From Bacteroidales bacterium (GTDB lineage Bacteria; Bacteroidota; Bacteroidia; Bacteroidales; UBA932), in assembly GCA_016287875.1 (NCBI GenBank), contig JAEEXQ010000013.1:1-44944 (forward strand): a DNA stretch of 44,944 nt, given 5' to 3'. The notes under the pieces are model-generated. The model was not told the origin of the DNA and did not search any database. It saw only the letters and a list, made by a program, of their open reading frames with translations. This document shows positions 23,605 to 33,500 of the stretch, piece by piece (position 1 is the stretch's first letter; every line of letters begins with the position of its first letter). The translations under genes and the position numbers were made by a program.

Positions 23605-26600
23605 TTAGATTTTAATGGTTACACCGATGGAGAACGTGCGCATAGTCGGCAGGCTGTTACCGTCGCCGTAGTTATCCGAGTTGTTGCCGAGGTCCTTGTC
23701 GGAACCCTTTGTTGCCGTGGCGATATCCACGTCCGTGGTAAGCCTGTAGATAGGCGCCCAGGTGTAGAGGTTCTCGCCGGAGAAGTAGATGCTGAGGCCG
23801 CTGATGTTCATCCGCTTGACCCATTTCTGAGGCACGTTCCATCCAATCTGCAGGTTCTGGAGGCGGAAGTAAGATGCGTCGAATACATAGCGGTCGACCT
23901 TGTGCTGGCCGGAGAAGAAGATGCGGTAGTAACCCGTGTACTTGGGGAGGTAGGCATCCTTGTGCTCGGGCGTCCATGCGTTGTTGACGGTCCATGCGAG
24001 GGCGTTGCCGTACGGGCGGTGGTACTGACCCCAGATGATGGATTCTCCACTGGGGTACCATCCCTGCTTGCCTATGCCCTGGAACATGGCGGAAGCGTAG
24101 AAGCCTTTCCAGTCGACGTTGAACGAAAGGGAGTACATGTAGCGGGGATGCTTGTTGCCCACGATCACCATGTCGCCCGGATCATCTACCGTAAGCGAGC
24201 CCTTGTCCACCTTGTGGTTACCGTTGCGGTCCTGAAGGATGACGTCGCCGGGCTTGGTAAGATAGCCTTCGTGAAGCTGGATGAGGTCGTTGACATACGG
24301 AACGCCGGTCCCGTAGTAATTGTCGATCTGGTCCTGGTCGTCGAAGAAGCCGTCGAACTTGAAACCCCAGATTTCGCCTATCTCCTGGCCCACGTAGTAG
24401 TCGCTGAGCGACTTGGTCGGGTTGTTGTAACGGGTGACGAAGGTGCGGTTGTCGGCCAGGGTGGCCTTGACTCCCACATTCATGTCGTGCCCGCCCACCT
24501 TGAACGAATCGCCATAGCTTAACGAAAGCTCGAATCCGCGGGTGACCAGGTCGGCGTAATTGCCCTTAGGCGAACTGGCTCCGTAGGTGTCGGGGAGTTT
24601 CGGACCGACAGTGTACATGTTCAGCGTGTTGCGGACGTAATAGTCGGCGGTCAGGTTGACCTTGCCGTTGTATAAGCCGAGGTCGATGCCCCCGTCGGTG
24701 GTCCGGGCATTTTCCCAGGTAAGCCCGTCGGGAACCTGGCTCGGGATGGAGGTGACCCTGTGTTTGCTCTTGCCGTCGATTATGTAAGAAAGGTTGCTGA
24801 AACCAAACCTCTCCATATAGGCATAGGCATCCACGTTACCATTGCCGAGTTCGCCCCAGGAGAAGCGGAACTTGGCGTTGGATATAATCGCCGGATTGAC
24901 CTTGAACCAATGCTCCTGGGAGAGCCTCCAAGCCGCCGATACCGAAGGGAAGAAGCCCCACTGCTGGTTGGACGGGAACTTGGACGAGCCGTCGTAACGG
25001 CCGTTGATTTCAACGAGATAACGCTCGTCGTAGGCGTAGTTCACACGGAAGAAGACACCTTCCGTGCGCCAACGCGTCTCGTAGGAATAGGTAGTAATGT
25101 TGTCGCCGAGGGCGAGCTGTATGTTCTCGGCATCCTCGGAAATAAGCCCGTAGCGGAGCATCTGCCCGATCTTGCTGAGGGAACGCTCCCAGTTGAAACC
25201 GACCAGCGCCTTGAAGTCGTGTTTACCGTTCCAGATGTTGGCATATTCGGCATACTCGTTGGTGGTGTAGTAATTGGTGCGGTTCCAGGTATCCTGGATG
25301 TAATCGTTGACACCGGGCGTGCCGAGCCAGGTAATCTGACCGGGGGCTTCGCTGTAGGAGACCATCGAGTTCTTCTTGGTGTAGTTGTACCAGGCCGCTT
25401 TGGCGGTGAAGTCGGCGTTCAGGCGGAGGGTATGATTGAAGAATTCGGCCTTGAGACCGGTAGTGGAGCTGAATTCGTTACGGAACTGGTCGGTGTAGTT
25501 CTTGCCGGTCACGAGGCCTCCGATGGCCATTGCACCGCTCTTGGTGAAGGTGCCGTCAGGGTTCCAGATGGGGGAACTCACTCGGCCGTTATCCTGGATG
25601 GCACGCAGATAGAGACCACTGTTGGTCTGGTTGGAGCCGGCGGGGATGTGGTTCTTGTCGTAGTTGAAAGAAACATTCTCCCGTATGGTCAGCCAGTCGG
25701 TGGGGCGGGCGGTCAGTTTCGCGCGCAGGGACGGCGACAGGTAGGTGTCGGGGTTGAAGTTAAGGATACCGTCGTATTTGTAGATACGGCCGGAGAGGTA
25801 GAAATCGATCTTATCGGTCGATCCGCTTGCAGAGAGGTTGTGCGTCTGGGCGAATGTGTAAGGCTTGTAGATCACCTTGTAGTAGTTGGTGTTGCCGTAG
25901 TACACATATCTTCCGGTATCGTCCAGGTCGACTTCTTCCGTAATGCCTTTCTCCTTGCGGCGGAGGAATTCGCTCATCCAGGCCCTGGAGAAGTCCTGGC
26001 TCGTGTTCATGCCGGAAGGCTCGGTGCCCATGTAGTTGTAGTAGGCGTCCCGGAACAGGCTGGCGTACACATAACCGTCGTCCACGATGTCGGGGAGGTT
26101 GGTAGGCTGGAGGAAAGAGAAGTTGGCGTTGTAGTTGAAAGTGAATTTACCCGCTTCCCTGGCAGCATCCTTGGTAGTGATGAGCACGACACCGAAGGTC
26201 GCGCGCGAACCATATATGGAAGCCGATGCTGCATCTTTCAGCACCGAAACGCTTTCGATGTCGTCCGGGTTCAGCAGCGCAGGATCGCCTTCCACTCCGT
26301 CGATGAGGATGAGGGCGCTTCCGCCGCCACCGATGGAGGTCGTACCGCGGATGTTGTAATCGGCAGAGCGGCTCGGCTTACCGTCGGAAAGTGAGATGTT
26401 GAGGTTCGGGATGGCTCCCACCAGCATCTGCGTGGTATTGGACGAGGGGCGTCCGGCGAAAACCTCGGAGGACACCTGGTCCACGGCGCCGGTAAGGTTG
26501 GCGCGTTTCACGCTGCCATAACCCACGACGACCACGTCGTCGAGATATTCGCTCGAGGTGGCGAGCAGTATGTTGTAAGGCCCCGGCCCCGAAACGGTGA

Positions 26601-26841
26601 AGACATAGTCTTCGTAGCCGAGGGATGAAACGACGATTTCCTTCCCCTTTTCGGTCGTAAGGGTGAAGGCGCCGTCCAGGTCGGTGATGGTACCGTTATT
26701 GGTCCCCTTCAACACGACACCTGCACCGATTACCGTCTCCCCGGTATGCGCATCTTTCACGATACCGGTGATGGTAATCCCCTGTGCAAAGCCCGCGACT
26801 GCAAGGAGCCAGAAGAATAATGTAAATGCTAAACGTCGCAT
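23605..26841 (-). CDS. SusC/RagA-family TonB-dependent outer-membrane transporter
   Basis: A 1078-residue transporter. Signal peptide 1-20 (ends GFAQ), then a CarboxypepD_reg-like Ig domain (about 22-95, TITGIVKDAHTGETVIGAGV, SSLGYEDYVF), a TonB box (YLDDVVVVGYG, 99-109), and a plug domain with the SusC signature (NIRGTTSIGGGGSALILIDG, SVLKDAASASIYGSRATFGVVLITTK). A 22-strand-type barrel follows and ends in the expected hydrophobic strand FSIGVTIKI. It is the first gene of a three-gene operon; a TATCTTTG box lies 22 bases before its ATG. It imports large ligands with TonB energy. No GH, PL or sulfatase gene is in this operon; the only enzyme is the EEP protein. Confidence 0.95.
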   Translation of the reverse strand: MRRLAFTLFFWLLAVAGFAQGITITGIVKDAHTGETVIGAGVVLKGTNNGTITDLDGAFTLTTEKGKEIVVSSLGYEDYVFTVSGPGPYNILLATSSEYLDDVVVVGYGSVKRANLTGAVDQVSSEVFAGRPSSNTTQMLVGAIPNLNISLSDGKPSRSADYNIRGTTSIGGGGSALILIDGVEGDPALLNPDDIESVSVLKDAASASIYGSRATFGVVLITTKDAAREAGKFTFNYNANFSFLQPTNLPDIVDDGYVYASLFRDAYYNYMGTEPSGMNTSQDFSRAWMSEFLRRKEKGITEEVDLDDTGRYVYYGNTNYYKVIYKPYTFAQTHNLSASGSTDKIDFYLSGRIYKYDGILNFNPDTYLSPSLRAKLTARPTDWLTIRENVSFNYDKNHIPAGSNQTNSGLYLRAIQDNGRVSSPIWNPDGTFTKSGAMAIGGLVTGKNYTDQFRNEFSSTTGLKAEFFNHTLRLNADFTAKAAWYNYTKKNSMVSYSEAPGQITWLGTPGVNDYIQDTWNRTNYYTTNEYAEYANIWNGKHDFKALVGFNWERSLSKIGQMLRYGLISEDAENIQLALGDNITTYSYETRWRTEGVFFRVNYAYDERYLVEINGRYDGSSKFPSNQQWGFFPSVSAAWRLSQEHWFKVNPAIISNAKFRFSWGELGNGNVDAYAYMERFGFSNLSYIIDGKSKHRVTSIPSQVPDGLTWENARTTDGGIDLGLYNGKVNLTADYYVRNTLNMYTVGPKLPDTYGASSPKGNYADLVTRGFELSLSYGDSFKVGGHDMNVGVKATLADNRTFVTRYNNPTKSLSDYYVGQEIGEIWGFKFDGFFDDQDQIDNYYGTGVPYVNDLIQLHEGYLTKPGDVILQDRNGNHKVDKGSLTVDDPGDMVIVGNKHPRYMYSLSFNVDWKGFYASAMFQGIGKQGWYPSGESIIWGQYHRPYGNALAWTVNNAWTPEHKDAYLPKYTGYYRIFFSGQHKVDRYVFDASYFRLQNLQIGWNVPQKWVKRMNISGLSIYFSGENLYTWAPIYRLTTDVDIATATKGSDKDLGNNSDNYGDGNSLPTMRTFSIGVTIKI

Positions 26842-26863
26842 AGGATACGGAATATACTTTTTG

Positions 26864-26871
26864 CAAAGATA
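26864..26871 (-). promoter_or_regulatory. Predicted -7 element of the SusC-SusD-EEP operon
   Basis: TATCTTTG on the minus strand, an exact TAnnTTTG match, 22 bases before the SusC ATG. No TTG is present 19-21 bases upstream, so activation by a regulator is possible. Confidence 0.5.
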
Positions 26872-26922
26872 ATCGAGTCGCCGTTATTCTTTTTATGACA
26901 AAATCGCCGAGAATTGCAACGA

Positions 26923-26952
26923 TTGAATATTTTCGGGAAGCAGGGAAATTTG
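26923..26952 (+). promoter_or_regulatory. Predicted promoter of the small peptide/nuclease transcript
   Basis: TTG (26923-26925), 19 bases of spacer, then GAAATTTG (26945-26952), which matches TAnnTTTG at all but the first position. Transcription would begin near 26959, about 43 bases before the peptide ATG. It lies back to back with the SusC promoter in the same intergenic region, so a single regulator could control both sides. Confidence 0.5.
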
Positions 26953-27001
26953 CAGATATCTGAAAAAAGCATTTAATTAGCACGTTAAATAATTAGGGGC
27001 C

Positions 27002-27157
27002 ATGCGATTGAATCATTATCAAGCACCTTCTGCGGAGGCTGTTACGTTCTGCACGCGGGAGAATCTTCTTATTTTAAGTGACTTCGGTCAGACAGGATAT
27101 GCCGGAAGCGGTTTCGAAGACGACGGCAGCATCATAGATATTCCCGACTCGTTCTAA
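27002..27157 (+). CDS. 51-residue peptide preceding the nuclease lipoprotein, function unknown
   Basis: A short open frame beginning MRLNHYQAPSAEAVTFC and ending in an acidic tail (IIDIPDSF). It has a good Shine-Dalgarno-like AGGGG a few bases before the ATG, a candidate promoter at 26923, and its TAA is directly followed by the ATG of the nuclease lipoprotein (TAAATG). These contexts support a real gene. Like the peptide at 14469-14603 it has an early Y-x-x-P-x-x-x-x-V pattern, no signal peptide and a Gly/Asp-rich second half. Both lie beside genes with fimbrillin-type domains. Function is unknown; it may also help to couple translation of the next gene. Confidence 0.6.
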   Translation: MRLNHYQAPSAEAVTFCTRENLLILSDFGQTGYAGSGFEDDGSIIDIPDSF

Positions 27158-29716
27158 ATGTCCTGCCTTATGAAAAAGATACTCAAGTATGTAGGGCTCG
27201 GCATTTCCGCAGCCAGCTTGCTTTTCTCCTGCGCCAAGAGCGAAGAATATACTCCCGGAGGGACCATCGATATGACGGTCGTGGCCGGGGATCCGTCCGT
27301 CAAGACCGTAATCGACGAATATGAGGCCGGCGGAAAAACCCGCTACGGCGTGCTCTGGGAAGCCGGAGACGTGCTCGGCGGCGTAATCAAGGTCCACGGC
27401 ACAGGATTCACCATGATAGGCAGGCGCGAGTCTTCGCCCCTCGCATCCGGCGGAGAAACCGCATCTTTCAAGTTCTCGGGAATACTTTCCGGTACGGATT
27501 ACAACTGTTCCTTCGTTTATCCGGCTTCTGCCCTCACCGAATCAGGCACCTCCTTCCTCGTTACGCTGCCGTCGGCGCAGACTTTCGCATCGGGCAGCTT
27601 CGATCCCGCGGCCGACGTGCTGCTCTCCGAGCACATCTCCGGGCATCTGATGAGCATCGCCACGGACGTGAACGCCCGTTTCGTCCGGGTAGGCGGTACC
27701 GCCCGTATGCTCATTACCGCGCCTTCCACCACGGAAACCATACAGAAGATAGTTTTCTCCACGACGGACAACATCAAGATTGCCGGCTCCTACACCCTGG
27801 ATGCTAATTCCGGGGAACTGTCGGACGAGATGACATCCGGGACCAATTCCATAAGCCTTACTCCCGCATCTGCCACCAGCTATAACGGAGATGTGGTAGT
27901 ATGGTTCCGCCTGGCCGAACTGACGCTCAGCGACAACTTCACCCTCAGCATCACCACCGACAAGAAGGTCTATACCAAGAACGTGAACCTGGCTGCGGCG
28001 GGCAGGACTCTGGAATTCCGCAACAGCAAGCTCACCAAGTTCTCGGTAGATATGCGCGGCGTGCCCGGAGTGGGTTTCAGCTCGACTGACGTGCTCGACG
28101 CCGACTTCACGGGCATCACAAGCACCAGCTACTCCAGCTGGAGCGGCAAGGCCGGCTCGTCTTCTACCGCGGTGTATGCCGGCTACAGCGCACGCAGGGA
28201 CGGTGGCGAGATAGGCATACGCAGCGATGTCGATTATACGGGGAGCTTCTACAGCGGCATAGTCACCACGGCCTCAGGAGGCAAGCTGAAGGAAGTATCC
28301 GTGACCGTCACCACCACCTCCAATGCCACCAGGACCGTCGATATATACGCCAGCAACACTCCCTACGCAAGCCCTAACGACCTTTACGACAGCTCGGCGC
28401 ACGGGGATCTCGTGGCCTCGATGACCTTCCCCGGGAATTCCACGAACACCCAGACCTTCCAGTTCACCTCCGACTATGCTTTCATAGGCATACGCTCCAA
28501 GCAGTACGCCATAAACATCCCCGAAATAAGGGTTTCGTGGGAAGGCGGGAAGCCCATGGTAGTCACCGGCGGCGTTTCCGACGTTACATACAGCAGCGCC
28601 ACCCTCCACGGCTCGTTCGGGGCTGCCTCCGGAGGAATATATGAGGCAGGTTTCTACTGGGACAGCGATGCTTCCGCGCTCGAAAACCTGGCCCATCCCG
28701 CGCAGGTGGTCACCACCGACGGCACCAGCGCCACCGGCGGCAGCTTCAGCTGCAGCCTCGGCAGCCTGCCCGACGAAGATGCCATCTACTACTACAAAGC
28801 CTATGTACTGTGGCTGAACCCCGAGACCAACCGTTACGAAGAATACTTCGGACGCATCTCCTCGTTCAGGACCCTGGCACATCATAATTCTACCATGCCC
28901 ACCTGGCTGGAACTGCCCTCCTACGATATAGTGGATATGGCAGGCACCACCACCTCTCCCCTCGACGACCTCTACTTCGTCACCCACCGGGCGCAGATGG
29001 GAGGCATCCGGCAGCGCAACTACTCGATGCTCTACGACCCGGCGATGTACGCCTCGTACTGGGTGGCCTATCCTCTCTGCCGCGACCATCTGACCTCCGG
29101 CCGTACCGACCACTGGGGCATATTCGACCCCCAGGTTCCGGTGTCGAAGCAGGTGGACCTCGAGGCTGGATATGGGGTGAGTCTGGGCGACGACTATTAT
29201 GCCCGCGGGCATCAGATTCCCAACGCCGACCGTAATGCAGTGCCCGAGATGCAGGAGCAGACCTACTATCCTACCAACATTACTCCCCAGCTGCAGAACA
29301 GCGTGAACGGAGGAATCTGGATGCACCTCGAAGGCGGGGTCCGCGAATCGGTGAAGGGGACGGATACAGTATATGTAGTAACCGGTGCCGCCTTCCGCAA
29401 GAAGGGAAGCAGCGATGTGATCTCGACCATACAGCCCACCAGAGGCCGCCCCGAGCTTCCTCTGCCCAATTACTATTGGAAGGTGCTGCTGAAGGTAAGG
29501 TGGAGCGGCAACTACGTCACCGATGCCAAGGCAGTAGGCTTCTGGATCGAGCATAGCCTGAACATGCCCACGGAGGACAACGCCTACATAAATTACGCGG
29601 TCAGCGTGGACCAGATAGAAGCCTGGACAGGATTCGACTTCTTCGCCAACCTGCCCGAAGAACTCCAGGCCGCCTGCGAAAGCAGCTCCGACTGGATGAG
29701 CTTCAAGAACTACTAG
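27158..29716 (+). CDS. Fimbrillin-like lipoprotein with C-terminal DNA/RNA non-specific endonuclease
   Basis: An 852-residue lipoprotein; an internal start at 27170 (MKKILKYVG) gives an equally good signal, with lipobox LFSC (Cys25). Residues about 35-300 look like a fimbrillin-type double beta domain (VLWEAGDVLGGVIKV, FKFSGILSGTDYNCSFVYPASA). Two beta-sandwich segments follow (about 310-465 and 470-570, the second FnIII-like: VSDVTYSSATLHGSF). The C-terminal 250 residues are a Serratia-type NUC nuclease, with YYARGHQIPNADR (catalytic His685), YYPTNITPQ and NSVNGGIWMHLE (metal-binding Asn region). The common DRGH is ARGH here. The product should be a surface nuclease acting on DNA and RNA. 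It is divergent from the SusC operon and overlaps the convergent SGNH gene by four bases. Confidence 0.85.
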   Translation: MSCLMKKILKYVGLGISAASLLFSCAKSEEYTPGGTIDMTVVAGDPSVKTVIDEYEAGGKTRYGVLWEAGDVLGGVIKVHGTGFTMIGRRESSPLASGGETASFKFSGILSGTDYNCSFVYPASALTESGTSFLVTLPSAQTFASGSFDPAADVLLSEHISGHLMSIATDVNARFVRVGGTARMLITAPSTTETIQKIVFSTTDNIKIAGSYTLDANSGELSDEMTSGTNSISLTPASATSYNGDVVVWFRLAELTLSDNFTLSITTDKKVYTKNVNLAAAGRTLEFRNSKLTKFSVDMRGVPGVGFSSTDVLDADFTGITSTSYSSWSGKAGSSSTAVYAGYSARRDGGEIGIRSDVDYTGSFYSGIVTTASGGKLKEVSVTVTTTSNATRTVDIYASNTPYASPNDLYDSSAHGDLVASMTFPGNSTNTQTFQFTSDYAFIGIRSKQYAINIPEIRVSWEGGKPMVVTGGVSDVTYSSATLHGSFGAASGGIYEAGFYWDSDASALENLAHPAQVVTTDGTSATGGSFSCSLGSLPDEDAIYYYKAYVLWLNPETNRYEEYFGRISSFRTLAHHNSTMPTWLELPSYDIVDMAGTTTSPLDDLYFVTHRAQMGGIRQRNYSMLYDPAMYASYWVAYPLCRDHLTSGRTDHWGIFDPQVPVSKQVDLEAGYGVSLGDDYYARGHQIPNADRNAVPEMQEQTYYPTNITPQLQNSVNGGIWMHLEGGVRESVKGTDTVYVVTGAAFRKKGSSDVISTIQPTRGRPELPLPNYYWKVLLKVRWSGNYVTDAKAVGFWIEHSLNMPTEDNAYINYAVSVDQIEAWTGFDFFANLPEELQAACESSSDWMSFKNY

Positions 29717-30591
29717 AATCTGGCGGGATAGCCCAGGATCTGGTAGGCGATAGAGTAGGCCATCCTTCTATGTCCCTCGGTATTGGGGTGCAGTAGGTCG
29801 TGGTACTCCAGGGCAAGTTCTGAACCGGGCTCGGCCGCAGCAGCTTCAGCCGCCGTATGAGCGCGCTCTACATCGCTTTCGCGGAAATAACGCTTATAGG
29901 CAGTGTCTGTGGGGAAAAGACCGCAGATGCTGCCTAAATCTATTACAGGCACCGCCCAAACATCCCCCGCTTCCTTGATGACCCTGACATAATCGTCGAT
30001 ATACAGTCCAAGGGGATTCGCGAAGCTTTCCTCCGGCTGGACATTGTACTGATAACAGTTGAAATATCCCCTGTGGATGGGAGTGAGAAGGATTATCTGC
30101 TTGGTGGGATAGTTGTGCTTGAGGAAGGAAAGGAAACGGTTGATGCGGGAGCGCACCGTGGGTTCGTCCATAACCGCAACCCGGTGGCGAAGGGTGGCAG
30201 GGAATCCGTCCCTGTTTACGGTGAGGGTTTCCTCCCTGTACCATTCTCCCAGAGGAATGGAAGAATTGAAATCGTTCGTGCCTATGAAGATCAGCACGGC
30301 ATCCAGTTCCTGGCCGTGTTCCTCCATCATCTTCCTGGCCTGACCCAGCACCTGTTCGGTCTGGTGGCCGTTGATGCCATAGCAGTAGGGCTGTATGCCA
30401 AGTATGGATGCTAGCTGATGCCAGTATATATCCTGGAAGCCGAGCTGTCCGGCATCGGTGATGGAATCGCCGAGGAAGGCTACCCTGGCTCCGTTCCACT
30501 GGCTGGGGATTTCGGGCCCGTCTTTCTTAGCATTGGCCTGGACACTGAACAACAACGCCATCAGGGCGGTCAGAAGAACTATCCTTTTCAT
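29713..30591 (-). CDS. Secreted SGNH/GDSL-family hydrolase
   Basis: A 292-residue protein with a cleavable signal (ends QANA). The SGNH blocks are present: FLGDSITDAG with nucleophile Ser43, the Gly block as YGINGHQTEQV, FIGTNDFNSS for the Asn block, and HDLLHPNTEGH with Asp265 and His268 completing the triad. Such enzymes are esterases or lipases; in polysaccharide loci they often remove acetyl groups from sugars. It begins two bases after the stop of the propeller/AraC regulator gene on the same strand, so it is probably co-transcribed with it. That places it in the right-hand glycan locus rather than with the nucleases. It shares a CTAG stop overlap with the nuclease gene. Confidence 0.88.
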   Translation of the reverse strand: MKRIVLLTALMALLFSVQANAKKDGPEIPSQWNGARVAFLGDSITDAGQLGFQDIYWHQLASILGIQPYCYGINGHQTEQVLGQARKMMEEHGQELDAVLIFIGTNDFNSSIPLGEWYREETLTVNRDGFPATLRHRVAVMDEPTVRSRINRFLSFLKHNYPTKQIILLTPIHRGYFNCYQYNVQPEESFANPLGLYIDDYVRVIKEAGDVWAVPVIDLGSICGLFPTDTAYKRYFRESDVERAHTAAEAAAAEPGSELALEYHDLLHPNTEGHRRMAYSIAYQILGYPARF

Positions 30592-30593
30592 AA

Positions 30594-33500
30594 TTATCTG
30601 TTTTGTTTGAAATATGATTCCATATCTGTGTACTTGTTCGCGAATTCCCTAGGGCTAAGCCCGTACCTGCTCTTGAAGAGCTTGCCAAAATGGGAGCCCG
30701 ACAGGAAACCGGTCTTCTCCCATACATCCCCCACCTTGGCGTTGGGCAGGCAGAGCAGCTCCGCCGCCTTTTCCATACGTATCATTATTATGAGGGAGTT
30801 CGGGGTCAGGCCAGTGGCCTTCTTCACTTTTTTGAACAGTGTAACCCGGCTGACTCCCAGGGTCTCGGCTATGGCCTCGATGGAGAGATAGGGGTCGGAA
30901 ATATTGTCCCGCACTATGTTCACTATCTTCGAGACGAACTTGTCGGACGAGAACTCCACCGGGGCCTCGCCCGCCAGGGGTATCTCCACCGTTTCCACCG
31001 GCACTTCGCCGGACAGTGCGGTGACGGTCACGGCGTCGGTAGAAGCATCCGCCTTGAGGGAGACCGCCCCTCCCCTGTCGTCCAGGGCATTCTCCACCAT
31101 AGAGCAGAGGGCCGGCAGCATTACCGAAGGACGGACCATCGCCGAGTTGTTGCCCGTATAGGAGTAACGCAGGTCCGGTCCGGCCGCTTCGCAGAAATGG
31201 CGGAGGACGGCTTCGGCACCCAGCATAGTGGCGGAATCGGAATAATCCACCGGAGTATCGGCCAGGGCGGCCAGGCCATCCATCGAATTGTCCCGGGCAT
31301 ACTCCCGTATCTTCTGCAGGAGATCCTTATACAGGGATTTGGAGACTGCTTCCCGGAGATAATCCTCCTTCTGCGAGGCGGATATCTTCTTCTGTTTCCT
31401 ATAGCGATAGGAGAGCAGGAACAGGGCCACCAGCACCACAAGGCCGAGCGAACTCAGCAGGACTATTACGACTACGGCCCTGGCAGTGCGGGATACCCGT
31501 ATGCCGAGGGTGGAAACGGGGCCGAATTCCGCGCCCGGGGAGCGGGCAGCCTGCACCTTGAAACTGTATGAGCCCGGCTTGATGTCGGTGTAGAGCACGC
31601 CGCCGGCCAAATCTTCGCTGACGACCTCGTGCCACCCGTCCTCATAGCCTTGGAGACGATAGCGATAGACATTCGTCCGTTGGGATTCGTAGTTGAGAGC
31701 TATGAAATCGACAGAAAGGCCCACCCTCGAGCCGGTGACCTCTATCTTGGAACCGTCGAGCCGGGCGGGGGTCATCTCACCTCCGTCCACCATCGTGCCG
31801 GCACCCTTGATAATGACGCGGAGCAGCCCGGGCTTGCCGCCGTTCTTGAGGAGCGAGGGAACGAAGCTATTGATACCTCTGGCGCTGCCGGTGAGTATGG
31901 TCCCGGAGGATAGTTTGAGTATGGATGCAATATTGAAACGGTCGCTGATGAAGCCGTCCTCCACGGTATAGCGGACCAGCTGTCCCGCAGCATCGTAGCA
32001 GAAGAGCCCCTTATCGGTGGTGATCCAGAGGCCGCAGTAATCCGGGGCCATCCCGCTGACCTGGAAATTGCGCAGAAGCGGGGGATCACAGGGCACCAGG
32101 AAGCCGGCGGCATCGAGCACATACACTCCGTTGGCCGTTCCGGCATATATACGGCCCTCGTAGATATCTACGCAGGATACGTGCTTGGGATAATCCCCCG
32201 GCACCGTCCCGAAGTCCCCGGTGGCATAGGAGTACTTTACGAGGCCGTTCTTTTCGGTGGCGAAATAGAGTGTTCCGCCGTGCTGAAGTATGCGAACTAT
32301 ATCGCTGTGGCTTTCGAGGCTTATCTTGCGGCGGAAGAGCCCGGCAGCCTCGTCCAGTACGCCTATTCCGCTGGTAGTGCCTATCCAGAGGGTCCCGCGG
32401 TCGTCGCGGAAGATGGAATAGACGTCCGTCATCCCATCCTCCATATATTTCCCGTCATAGTGGCGGATGCGCCCGCTGCGGCGGTCGATTCTGTAGAGCC
32501 CGTTCTCGAAGGTCCCCACCCAGACGAAGTTCCCTTCGGTGAGTAGGGCGTGGATGTTCATATTGGAGTTGTTCCGGTCCACGTCCACGCGGGAGTAGGC
32601 CCCGGAAAGAGGGTCGTAGATGCTGAGCCCGCCGTCGTCGCTGCCCACCAGCACCTTGCCGCCATCGGTCTCCGCCATTACCGAGATTATGCTTCCGCAG
32701 CCGGGGGCCGGGTATATGGATTTGACTATGTTGGTGTTGGCGGAGCGATAGTTGATGCCGCCGAAGTAGGTGCCCACCCAGAGGCCGCCGGCACTGTCCT
32801 TCATCAGGGCATAGACAAACTTGTCGTTCAGCTGGCCGTTATTCTTTCCACCCCTGTCCACCCAGGAATATTCGCGGCGGGTGGAGTCGAAGGAAAGCAG
32901 GCCGAGGTTGGTGCCTATCAGCATTTCGCCAGGATCGAATTCCAATATGGTGCGGGCCGTAATCTTCTCGTGGCCCGATTGGAAGGGGAAAGAGACGGCG
33001 CGCATATCGCTGCGGTCCACCTTCCAGAGATCGCAGTTGGAATCACATATCCAGAGATTTCCATAGGCATCCTGGCAGACGCAGGTACCCGAGACCATCT
33101 TCCGCCCGGTGAACCTGTCCGCCAGGGGATAGGCGGAAAAATCGTCAGTGGCTGTATTGTATTTATATATGCAGTCGTCCAGGCAGACCAGCCAGATCTG
33201 CTTGTCGTGGGTTATCAATATATCTATTATGGTGGCGCCAGGCCCCTTTCCCTGGTAGCTGGTCCATTTCCCGTTCGGGATGCTGTAGCGGAAGAGGCCC
33301 TGGCCGATGGTACCTACCCAGATATTGCGGTTATCGTCCGCGACTATGCGGTTCACCGAACAGTCGTCGGTGGGGCCGTCGAGGCTGTCGATATGAAGGC
33401 GGGTGGTGGAACGGCTCCCGTGGTCCTTGCAATAAATGCCTTCGAAGGTGCCTATCCAGAGAGTCTTGGTGTCCTTGCTTTCACAGATGTCGAAAACCGA

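Noticed and set aside
26842..27001. A possible RNA gene or riboswitch in the SusC/nuclease intergenic region
   Set aside because: No stable conserved fold or known element was recognised; the region is explained by two back-to-back promoters.
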